In this document: piece by piece, positions 1 through 8,305 of the stretch
How positions within the stretch are numbered: the stretch's first letter is position 1
How the letters are laid out: each line of letters opens with the position of its first letter
Origin: Adiantum capillus-veneris
Lineage: Eukaryota > Streptophyta > Polypodiopsida > Polypodiales > Pteridaceae
DNA: 64,000 nt
Reading direction: 5' to 3'
Assembly: GCA_014529385.2 (NCBI GenBank)
Contig: CM043960.1
Coordinates: forward strand, 30,290,396 to 30,354,395
Made by a program: the position numbers and the translations under genes
The notes under the pieces: generated by a model
Told to the model about the DNA's origin: nothing
Seen by the model: the letters and a program-made list of their open reading frames with translations, nothing else
The model's database searches: none

Positions 1-1432
1 GAGAATGTACACATAAGTCATCCATGTATATTTTGAGAAACAACCTTAAGTATTCTTTGAAAGCATGCGTCATCAGCCTCTGGAAGGTTGCGGGAGCATT
101 GGTTAGACCAAAAGGCATAACCCGATAAGCATAAATTCCCCATTCCGTTGCAAAAGCTGTTTTATGTTGATCTTCCAGTGCTATGGCTAGCTGGTTATAT
201 CCTGAAAAACCATCAAGAAAGGAGTATGCTGTTTTCCCTGATACACGCTCTAGAACATGATCAGTTATCGGCAGGGGATAATTGTCCCTGATTGTTGCAG
301 CATTCACTTTCTTTAAGTTGACACACACTCGGAGTTTTCCATTCTTCTTAGGTACTACCACAATCGGAGATACCCAATCGGTGTGTTCAATCTCGTATAT
401 GAATTCAACTTCCATTAGCTTATCTATCTCTTCCTTGATTCGCTTAGCAAAAGTATCATTATATGTGTATGGTCTCTGTCTGCTAGGCTTTGCGTCTTGG
501 TTCAGTGGGATTGAGTGTTGGCATATCGATGGGTCAACTCCCTTTAAGTCCTTATAAGACCATGCAAACACATCCCTGTACTCTCTGAGAAGACTCAAAA
601 GTCTCTCTTCCTCGCTTGGAGACAAATCTGTGGCTATGTACACCGGTCTAGGCGTCTCACCTGGAGCTGCTAAATCAACTTTTTTTGCATCCTCCGGTCC
701 GTCATAAGATTCGTTCTCCTTCCTCTCTCGAATAGGTGGAGTTAATATCACCTTCCTATCCTCTATTGTGAATTTCCTATAGTGAGAGGGAACATCCATG
801 TTTTCCTTGATTTTGACGGTTTCGTCCTCTCCACTCTCAATTTCTGTCGTCCAAACTTCCTTCAGAGTTTTCTTGAGCTCTCTGTACTTGTTTCTACGTT
901 CTAACTTGGACTCCGTGTATTCTCTGTTGCGCTTGTTCTTTTCTGATTTTTCTGTTTCAGTTTTCGTTCCATTCTTTTGAACTTGATTTCTTGAGCCTCT
1001 TTTGTCTTTTCGTAAGCTCTTTTGATCACTGCCTCTCATTCTTCCAGAAATCTTATCCTTAACACAATCTTCAGCCTTTACTAGCATTAGGAATTGATTT
1101 TTTCCTCTTATTCTAGGCATCGGATTGGTTCTAACCCCTTTTGTTTTTTTCTTTGCTCTATAGTGTTTCTGGCGTTGTTTAGTTTGGTTCGGAAAATCAT
1201 AAAATCGGACATCCGTTATAGTTTCTTCGTTTCCGCTTGAATTGTCCGTTGACTCGTTGTCTGCTTCATTTCCCCACTCAGGATGATCGGGAATGTCGTG
1301 AAACACCTCTTCTTCATCTTCCTTTTCCAGTGTATCGTTCTTTTCAGTTTCTTTTTCGAGTACAGTTCTCAACATGAAATACGGAACCACGTCGTACCCG
1401 TCCTTGTCGCAAAATTTCGTTGTGGGACCATC
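1..1432 (-). CDS. pol: Partial Pol of element A: connector and reverse transcriptase
   Basis: An open minus-strand frame of roughly 475 codons runs off the left edge. It starts in a highly charged connector (about 1430-650, rich in Lys, Glu, Arg and Asn), then enters an RT fingers region (VFAWSYKDLKGV near 550-600; KKNGKLRVCVNLK near 300-345), a palm with SFLDGFSGYNQL (about 200-235) and [14 protein letters not shown] (about 85-125), and ends at the catalytic YMDDLCVHS at the window edge. The enzyme makes cDNA from element RNA inside virus-like particles. This frame lies in the -1 phase relative to the upstream Gag-Pro frame, which ends at 1369. The join is either a one-base deletion near 1432 or a programmed slip at 1411-1417. 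RNase H and integrase should follow beyond the edge. Confidence 0.88.
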
Positions 1433-4400
1433 GGAATTGCACAAACATCTAGGGTTGCTAGAATGTGTGTCCATTCTAATGGTTCAAACGTGTCCTCTGG
1501 AAAGGGTTCTCCTACATAAGTTTCGTCTTCGATAGCCCTTTCTAAAACACATTCTTCTCGTTTCAGACTTCCACATTTCGAAGCTCCACACATCCATAAC
1601 TCCTTGGGTTTACCTAACCAAGCTGGAAATTCGGATCCCGCCAAAGTAGCTGAATCAAACTCCTCTACCGGTGTTCGGTTCACATCTTTGTAGCTATGGT
1701 CTTTCAGGTTCACACGTGTAGTGGTTTCCATATTTCTCAAGTATATGTGGTCGTAGCCCCAATCTTGGACCATTTTCAACTGTCTCATGAATGGTCTTCC
1801 CAATATGATATCATAGTTATTCTCCTTGGCAAAATCGACAATAGCAAAAGTATGTTCGTATTCAATGCCGCAAGAAGTCACTACAACTTTCTCTAATAAC
1901 CCCATAGGTTTCTCCATGTGTCCATCTGCTAATTGGAGTTTCAACCTAGTCTTCCTTATTGCTGGTTTCCCCCATTTTTTCCAGATTTCTTTTGTAGCAA
2001 TGGCTACCCCAGCTCCGCTGTCTAGTATTGCCATCGTCTTCACTCCTTGGAAATCAACTGGTAAGGTTGTATTCCCCTCTTCACCTTCGCAATACTCTCC
2101 GACCTTGTTTAAGGGTACAGGCTTAGCGTTCTTTTGTGGCTTGCTCAGCTCTTGTATTCCCTCTTGCAGTCTCGATGTTGGGTCTTTTATCCCAAATTTC
2201 TCCAAGCATTTTCCTACAGTGGTCCACATATGTGGTCTTAGCCTCAAAAGCTCAGCTAGAGTGATAGTGCATGTCACTGGTGTTGACAAAATCTCTATCA
2301 ATCCTTGCGAGTCCATGACTTTTTCTGATGAGATTTTTCGTGAGGGAAGTTCTCTAATCTCGGATTTTGCTTCATACTCTCCTAAGTATGAAGGTAAGGT
2401 TTTCAGTGAATGAGGTTTGCTCTCCATTGTTCTAACAGAGCCCCCATCTCCCCAGTAAGATTGCAGATCCAAGTCCACTTGAGATCCTGCCTCAAATTCC
2501 ACTATGGGAGGATTCCTGATGTCCTTTTCCCAATTTGTCTGATTAGCTTGGCAACTTAGCTCGTTTGCAAAGTTTGCCTCTCTCACTTGTTTCCAAAATT
2601 CATTGTAATCCTCATCTTTTCCGTAAATCCTCTGTATGACTGGATGAAAACTCTCTATCTCCTGATCGGTTGTGTTCAATACTATGCGGTCATCCTTTTG
2701 TGTATTTTCAGGCTTTTGTGCACTGGGAGTCTTTTCAGCTACCCGTGAAACGATAGTCTCTTGCTGAATTGGGTTTTCCTTCCCACAATTCATTGTTTCT
2801 TTTGGTGGTTCTAATAAGGTTTGTGCAGTCTCGATCATTCTCTGGCACATTTCAAGTCTCTGCTGTCCCAATTCCGCGTTTGGGTATGTCATCCACCTCT
2901 GTTCTTGTGTTTGGTTGTTCTTTAACCTAGCTTCGTAAGCTCTCATCAGTGCGTCCAATGGTTTGTGTACTTTGTCGACTAGCACTGATCCCCCTGAGCT
3001 TAAGCTCGTTGTTTCTTTGATACTCTTTTGTTTCGTTCTTTCCGGGCTCATCTCTCGTTTCCCGTTTTGACTCTCAAGTTTTTCTAATCTAGCTTTAGTT
3101 TGCTTTAGTTCCTCGGCTAGAATAGCGTCTTCACGTTCTTTTCTCAACTTCATGCGTGCTTTTCTAGCTTTCCATGTGTTTTTCTGACTCCGCGGTCCTT
3201 GACTAACCACTTCAGTCGCTAACTTTCCCTTCTCAGGTTCTCTAGTGGTTTTCTTAGCTTGAGCTCTAGTAACAACTTGCGTTGGTATCAGAGTTTCATT
3301 TTCAGACCCACTGCTGGTAGGAATAGTTTCTAGCATATTCAATGTCGTCTTTTGCACTTTGTTTGGATTCTTTGAACAATCCTCAATGAAGTGAGTAACC
3401 CCACACTCAGTGCAATAAGCGTTAATTCTAATGATTTCCGTATGTGGGCAAACATTCATCAGATGGTCACCTCCACACTTGTAACAGGGTCCTAGTGCTG
3501 GTCTTGGTCCTACCTGATTCGTCCTTTGTGGATAGGATGGTCTCTGTCCTGCTAACCCTCCATGAGCTATGAACATCAATGTTCTTGCGTCCAAATTGTA
3601 TCTCTCTTCATCAGAAGCACTTGTAATTGTCGGTGTTCCAACATTCCCCATCATGCCCCATGGTTCTGGTTGTTTTGGTTCTTCTGGTGGGTAATACACT
3701 GTCGGAGACATGTGTGCACCCGATTCTTCATAATAGGCTTGAACAGGCACTAAGGCTTGTTCTTCCTGATTCTCTAAGGTTGGTGCATATCTAATGCCCA
3801 CTGGTCTTGCTCCTGGTAAAGGTGGTTGCTGTCCCAATACCGGTTGCGGTCTTTCTATCCCCATAGGTCCTGGTACATTTCCCGTTGGGTATCGAGGTAC
3901 TGGATGTATCTGAGGTGGTGCTAATTGAGCAGGTGGTGCATACTGGCGCTCCCTTACATACCCTTTGTTGTAATAGCACTCCTCTGTTGGATGATTTGTC
4001 CATTTTTGTTCAATAGCACACCATTTCAGTGTTTTTGGCAATGGTTTTTGGTATGGTGCCATCCTTTTTAGAGCATCTTCTATCATTTGCTCTACATTTG
4101 GCATGGTTGTTGTTTGAACATTCTTTTTAGTGGTAGTCTCGCTCGCTACGGAGGAGGAGCTACTGGATGCGAAATCTGTATCCGCTGACACCTCTCCATA
4201 AACCGTACAGTTATCCACTAAGTACAATGCTTCTCTCGTCACTTGCTCGAAACTTGTACAAGCTTTCAAGTGCAAGTCCTTCTTGAGAGTGTCGTTCCTT
4301 AGTCCCTCAATAAAGAGAACAGATAGTCTGTCATCTTGTGGTCGTTCACGTACTGGACATCTCTCAATGTATTGTTTGAAGCGAAGTGAAGCTTCCTTCA

Positions 4401-5904
4401 CTTTTTCGTGTTCTCTCTGTTTAAAAGCATATATTTGTGAGACCGTATTGTGCTTAATCCCTCGTTTTGAGAATTCCTCAGCAAACTCTCTCAGCAAATG
4501 GTCAATGTCATGGAATCCCCCTATGTTCAGTGGTTGAAACCATGTCAATGCCGTACCTTCTAGAGTAAGACCAAATCCCTCGTATTGTGTATGGAAATCT
4601 GTTATCTGCTTAGCTCTTAAGACTTGCTTAAAGAGTGACACATGGGCATACGGATCTCCTGAACCACCATACTTCTTTGGCATACACTTGGCTACTTGAG
4701 ATGGTCTCATACGTCTATGATCGGCTACCAATCTCATTGCTCCTGTGTCCCGGCTAAAGCTTTCTCTAGCATCATGGACTTCATGGGTTACCCTTGTCGG
4801 TTCCCCTGCTCTGAATCTACTACTAGGAGGTAAATGTGATGGTTCCGCTTCAAACCTTGGACCTGGAGTGGTATAGGTGGGGATTGGAACTGCACTACCT
4901 CGATTCGTCTCCATTGACTCTCTGGAATGTAATGATCCCATTGGTCCGGGCTTCGAGTACTGAGGTTGACTGAAAGAGTCAGCAACCTGCGTTCTTTGTC
5001 CTCCTGTTGTCATTGAGTTTTGCACTCCAGTTGTTGGTGCTAGTCTATGTGAGCTAGAAGTAACATAATACTGATGTAGTGGTCCCCCAAAGTATGTATA
5101 TCCTTCTAATTCTTTCTTGCCCATTGTTGAGTATTGCCTCCCATACTTGTCGTAAGCGGCAATTTTCACTTCCGATCCCTCTGTGTAGGTAAAGACATAG
5201 AGTCTTTTTTTGTCTGTCAACTCTCCGGTGTAGGGTTCTTCACATCTATAATAGAGATCTTGCTCCCCATTATTATATTTGTATAGCCCCACACAGATGT
5301 TATCAGTGTTGATCCTTGTAGTTTCATTCTCTCTTCTTAACCTCGCATTAGGGAAGTTCATTATTGGTGCTTTCTCCTCGAGTTCTTCATCTATTTTGGC
5401 TTTGGTGCCCATCAATCCCCACTTGTCCACAATGTTAGGGTTTAGGACTACCAAGTACATGGTACCCTCGTCATCTAGATATCTATCTCCGCTATAGCTC
5501 ACAGGCACTAAGTCCTTGAACTCACTAGGTCTATCTTCTATCTTTACACAATAGCGGTCCATTCCATCTTTGTAGATCTTTGCACCTTGCTCATTGTCGT
5601 ACTGATATTTTATGAACAATAGCTTCATTGTGGCGGAAGGGTTTGATGATCCTGCTGCCATATTTTCTCTGTTGTTCCTGTTCGAGTGTTCGGTGAAAAT
5701 CTTGTAAGACCTCTCCGAAGAAGTATCAGAAACACTTCCTTCAAAGATCGGCTCTAATGGTTGCACCCAACTTTGGTTTACACTTCCCTCGGTTGATATG
5801 ACACTTGCTGGTTCCCCTTGTTTTGGTTGATTATTCCGGAGATTCCTGCCCGATCTCAAATTCATCAATTCCCCTAAAGGACTGTAACTTTTCCGTCTCG
5901 GCAA
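1369..5904 (-). CDS. gag-pro: Gag-Protease polyprotein of element A (1511 codons)
   Basis: This is the longest open frame in the window. The first Met at 5904 follows a 1.4-kb leader. Visible regions: disordered Ser/Asn-rich start (residues 1-95); a conserved domain I do not recognise (about 95-285, with KIYKDGMDRYCVK and YTYFGGPLHQYY); low complexity; a Gag core (about 400-580, with CMPKKYGGSGDPYAHV and LTWFQPLN); two zinc-knuckle-like motifs of spacing CX2CX3HX4C (about 806-818 and 830-842), one residue shorter than the usual CX2CX4HX4C; a basic coiled-coil-like stretch (about 905-945); and a retropepsin (about 1285-1385) with DSGA at about 1293 and ILGRPFM at about 1366. Gag would build the particle and package RNA; the protease would cut the polyprotein. 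The frame ends shortly after a conserved ILATLDVC block, where the pol frame takes over. The absence of stops over 4.5 kb suggests a young copy. Confidence 0.9.
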   Translation of the reverse strand: MPRRKSYSPLGELMNLRSGRNLRNNQPKQGEPASVISTEGSVNQSWVQPLEPIFEGSVSDTSSERSYKIFTEHSNRNNRENMAAGSSNPSATMKLLFIKYQYDNEQGAKIYKDGMDRYCVKIEDRPSEFKDLVPVSYSGDRYLDDEGTMYLVVLNPNIVDKWGLMGTKAKIDEELEEKAPIMNFPNARLRRENETTRINTDNICVGLYKYNNGEQDLYYRCEEPYTGELTDKKRLYVFTYTEGSEVKIAAYDKYGRQYSTMGKKELEGYTYFGGPLHQYYVTSSSHRLAPTTGVQNSMTTGGQRTQVADSFSQPQYSKPGPMGSLHSRESMETNRGSAVPIPTYTTPGPRFEAEPSHLPPSSRFRAGEPTRVTHEVHDARESFSRDTGAMRLVADHRRMRPSQVAKCMPKKYGGSGDPYAHVSLFKQVLRAKQITDFHTQYEGFGLTLEGTALTWFQPLNIGGFHDIDHLLREFAEEFSKRGIKHNTVSQIYAFKQREHEKVKEASLRFKQYIERCPVRERPQDDRLSVLFIEGLRNDTLKKDLHLKACTSFEQVTREALYLVDNCTVYGEVSADTDFASSSSSSVASETTTKKNVQTTTMPNVEQMIEDALKRMAPYQKPLPKTLKWCAIEQKWTNHPTEECYYNKGYVRERQYAPPAQLAPPQIHPVPRYPTGNVPGPMGIERPQPVLGQQPPLPGARPVGIRYAPTLENQEEQALVPVQAYYEESGAHMSPTVYYPPEEPKQPEPWGMMGNVGTPTITSASDEERYNLDARTLMFIAHGGLAGQRPSYPQRTNQVGPRPALGPCYKCGGDHLMNVCPHTEIIRINAYCTECGVTHFIEDCSKNPNKVQKTTLNMLETIPTSSGSENETLIPTQVVTRAQAKKTTREPEKGKLATEVVSQGPRSQKNTWKARKARMKLRKEREDAILAEELKQTKARLEKLESQNGKREMSPERTKQKSIKETTSLSSGGSVLVDKVHKPLDALMRAYEARLKNNQTQEQRWMTYPNAELGQQRLEMCQRMIETAQTLLEPPKETMNCGKENPIQQETIVSRVAEKTPSAQKPENTQKDDRIVLNTTDQEIESFHPVIQRIYGKDEDYNEFWKQVREANFANELSCQANQTNWEKDIRNPPIVEFEAGSQVDLDLQSYWGDGGSVRTMESKPHSLKTLPSYLGEYEAKSEIRELPSRKISSEKVMDSQGLIEILSTPVTCTITLAELLRLRPHMWTTVGKCLEKFGIKDPTSRLQEGIQELSKPQKNAKPVPLNKVGEYCEGEEGNTTLPVDFQGVKTMAILDSGAGVAIATKEIWKKWGKPAIRKTRLKLQLADGHMEKPMGLLEKVVVTSCGIEYEHTFAIVDFAKENNYDIILGRPFMRQLKMVQDWGYDHIYLRNMETTTRVNLKDHSYKDVNRTPVEEFDSATLAGSEFPAWLGKPKELWMCGASKCGSLKREECVLERAIEDETYVGEPFPEDTFEPLEWTHILATLDVCAIPMVPQRNFATRTGTTWFRISC
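1411..1417 (-). promoter_or_regulatory. Candidate -1 frameshift heptamer A AAT TTT
   Basis: In the Gag-Pro frame the minus strand reads A-AAT-TTT, matching the X-XXY-YYZ rule for -1 slippage, and a -1 slip here enters the pol frame exactly. The rival explanation is a one-base deletion about 20 nt upstream: element E reads through the homologous stretch in the pol frame with the same sequence at this place. I favour the deletion slightly. No downstream pseudoknot was assessed. Confidence 0.3.
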
Positions 5905-7275
5905 TTTGTTTTCCCCAAGTTTTTGTGGTCAGAATTGATCCAAACTGACTGATACTTGGTCAATTGTTTAATCTTGTCAGTTGGACAACTTCTGTTTCAT
6001 CAAGTGAGAATTTTGTCGCAGTTATGCTGAAAAAGACATTATACGCGTATGATGTCTTTTTTTCACAGATTTTGACTATTTTGGTTATGGTCACTCTCAG
6101 TGGCCCCTTTATGCTCTGTTCACTCACAAAATTCAGTTTGAACTCTGTTTGAGCAAGTTATGGCTAATTTAGGCTTTTCTTGGCAATTTTTCGCTTTTGA
6201 CTTGTTTTTTGGGTCAATTGTGATCCAAATGGAATGAAACTTGAAATATAACCTCTAGACAGCTATTACAATGGATCCGTGTTAGCAAAGTATCAAAATA
6301 TGTCCAAAATTAGGTCAAAGACATTATACGCGTATGATGTCTTTTTCATCAATTTGGGTCCAAACTTGATATTTATGCTTCCTACAGTGCCTGTAACAAT
6401 CTTGTCAAGTCAGATATCAAAATTAAGCAGTGGATGTGCCAAAAGACATTATACGTGTATGATGTCTTTTGTCCCAGATTTTGACTATTTTTGGTTTTAA
6501 GCCTTCTCCAATGTTTATAATTGAGTTTCAAGTGTTTTTGTCAGGTTTGAATGTAAAAACAAGATTTGAATCCAAAATTTCCTATTCTTTGCGTTTCTTG
6601 GACTCCGACTTGTCTTTTTGGGTTTCTTTGAGTGTTAATGCTCTTGTTTTAAGTTGATCTTAGGGTAAAACCCCCCTTCTAAACACTCTGGCAATGTCAA
6701 ATTTTCAATTTTAGTTTCTGTTTAGGTCCTAAGACATCATACGCGTATGATGTCTAAAGTTGCAGATTTCCAGTTTTTCAGCACAGAACTCTTCCAATAG
6801 CTCTTTTAAGTGCTCAGCAACAATCAGTTACACAGAAAATTTTTCTGAACTTTGTTTATTGCATATTTCACTACCAAAGCGACTTTTTCAGTGATCTAAC
6901 ATGCAATCAAACACATCAAGCAAATAGAACACCAATTGATAGCTCTAGATCAGCATCAAATCAGGCCCTACCTAAGCTACTTCTAATCATAAAATGGATT
7001 TTTTGCAATTGAAAATATAAAGAGATTTACTACCACACAAGGAGTAGCAAATGCTTTTTATGTCAACAACCACTTAAACACCATCAAAAACAATCTAATC
7101 TAAGCTAAACTAAAAATACTGTCAACACGGAAGACCCAGGAATACCCCACTTCCTAGTATCTCTCGAGACCTTCGGAGTCCACCACTCCTAGATCTTTTC
7201 TAACTAAAGTATACAAAGTAGTTTATACGACTCACCTCGTAGGATTAGTCTAAGGTCACCTACTTAGGGCTCTCG
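5905..7275 (-). other. 5' leader of element A between PBS and gag
   Basis: There is no coding signal in these 1.37 kb; the short plus-strand frames here look incidental. The leader is T-rich on the plus strand (A-rich in the transcript), and four copies of a CGCG- or CGTG-centred palindrome lie between 6034 and 6755. Sequence around copies 1 and 3 is also similar (an AGATTTTGACTAT block follows both), so the leader appears built from repeated modules. Splicing, packaging and dimerisation signals would be expected in such a region, but none can be assigned from sequence alone. Confidence 0.75.
6034..6755. repeat. Four copies of a 24-nt CGCG-centred palindrome
   Basis: Copies lie at 6034-6057, 6319-6342, 6444-6467 and 6732-6755. 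The half-site is AGACATCATACG followed by its reverse complement. The fourth copy is a perfect palindrome; the first two differ by one base; the third also has CGCG changed to CGTG. Copy 1 is extended by flanking A and T runs. Start-to-start distances are 285, 125 and 288 bp. Similar arrangements with different sequence occur in the leaders of elements C and E. Confidence 0.95.
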
Positions 7276-7293
7276 TCCCCGGCAGTGGCGCCA
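7276..7293 (-). other. Primer binding site of element A (tRNA-Asp-like)
   Basis: The minus strand reads TGGCGCCACTGCCGGGGA, two bases after the 5' LTR end. It matches 16 of 18 bases of the tRNA-Asp-type PBS found perfectly in element E. It would prime minus-strand cDNA synthesis. Confidence 0.85.
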
Positions 7294-7295
7294 AA

Positions 7296-7919
7296 TGTTA
7301 AGGCGGTTACGCCGCTAGCGGAAGCTAAATAGCGAGAACTCAACCAACAACAGAATTTTTCAGACGAGGACGGAGCTTGACCCGTAGGCGCATGGAAACA
7401 ACTAGGTGGGTGTCAAATCACCTACTCGACCTTCTAATGACAATCACTACTAAGGAAATCAAATCTAAGTTCTAAAATACGCAAGTGACTGAAATCCGTA
7501 CTACGAACGAATGCTATACGAAACAAGATCTAGAATCATTGAATCGATCTCAAACTCAAGGGGAAGTCTATACACTAGGTAAGAACAACACCCTAAAGAC
7601 TTGAACTGTAAAATCAACCTATAACCACTCCGTGCGGTAAACGCGTATGAAGACAGGCCGAAAAATACAGCTGACCAAAACTTGACCCCGATGGTACTAA
7701 TGTGTAGCTCTACTCGTTGTGGTTCTATAGATATGCTGCACGCTCTATTCCGACACACGAGTTGGAAGAAAACTCACACCGAAGATCGTAGGAACTTACC
7801 ACACATAGAAGCCGATAGCGCGCACTCTTGGTATCTGTGCGTAGCTCTCACCGTTGCTAACACAATGGTGGTGTCTCTTCTCCAATGGCGGCCCCGTAGC
7901 CCGCGTAGCAAGAAGATAA

Positions 7920-8016
<97 letters not shown>

Positions 8017-8305
8017 ACACAGTCACGGCGCTCAAAAACTCACTTTGATTAATAATTGAATCTGCCTTAGGTTACAAAACTTTGGCTTATATACCTCAGC
8101 CTTGGAGGTGAGAACATCTCTAATTATTTACATCAGCAGGTGAAATTACTTCGGGATTACAAGCTGGAAACTCAATTGAGTCCCGTTACTTAATGAATGG
8201 CTCAAATCAAAATTAATGTCGGAAAGACATTTATTACAATCAATGGTTACAAAATGATGGGTGTGAGCAAAAATGTGGGTGTGATCCTCTGCTGGCTCAA
8301 CAACA
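7296..8305 (-). repeat. 5' LTR of element A
   Basis: The plus strand starts TGTTAAGG immediately after the PBS and ends in an AACA close to the first CCCTATGG unit of the neighbouring array; the right end could be 8302 or 8305. A minus-strand TATA-like TATATAAG lies at 8086-8093. A 93-bp CT tract (GA in the transcript) sits about 80 bp downstream of it, so it is probably transcribed. The partner LTR is outside the window. Confidence 0.8.
7922..8014. repeat. (CT)n microsatellite inside the LTR of element A
   Basis: An uninterrupted CT/GA dinucleotide tract of about 93 bp within the 5' LTR. Frames through it (poly-Ser-Leu or poly-Arg-Glu) are not genes. Confidence 0.97.

Larger units (their letters stand above)
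1..8305 (-). mobile_element. Element A: Ty3/Gypsy LTR retrotransposon, 5' part
   Basis: Read on the minus strand the order is 5' LTR (7296-8305), tRNA-Asp-like PBS (7276-7293), a 1.4-kb leader with four palindromes, a 1511-codon Gag-Pro frame, then a connector and reverse transcriptase that run off the left edge at the YMDD motif. RNase H, integrase and the 3' LTR lie outside the window, so no target duplication can be checked. The tRNA-Asp-type PBS and the PR-RT order are typical of plant Ty3 lineages such as Athila/Tat. That lineage placement is an inference. The 5' LTR abuts the tandem array that starts near 8306, which suggests insertion into or beside it. Element E is a decayed relative. 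Confidence 0.9.

Noticed and set aside
1826-2413. 195-codon plus-strand frame opposite the element-A protease
   Set aside because: It is antisense to a clearly recognised retropepsin and has no motif of its own.
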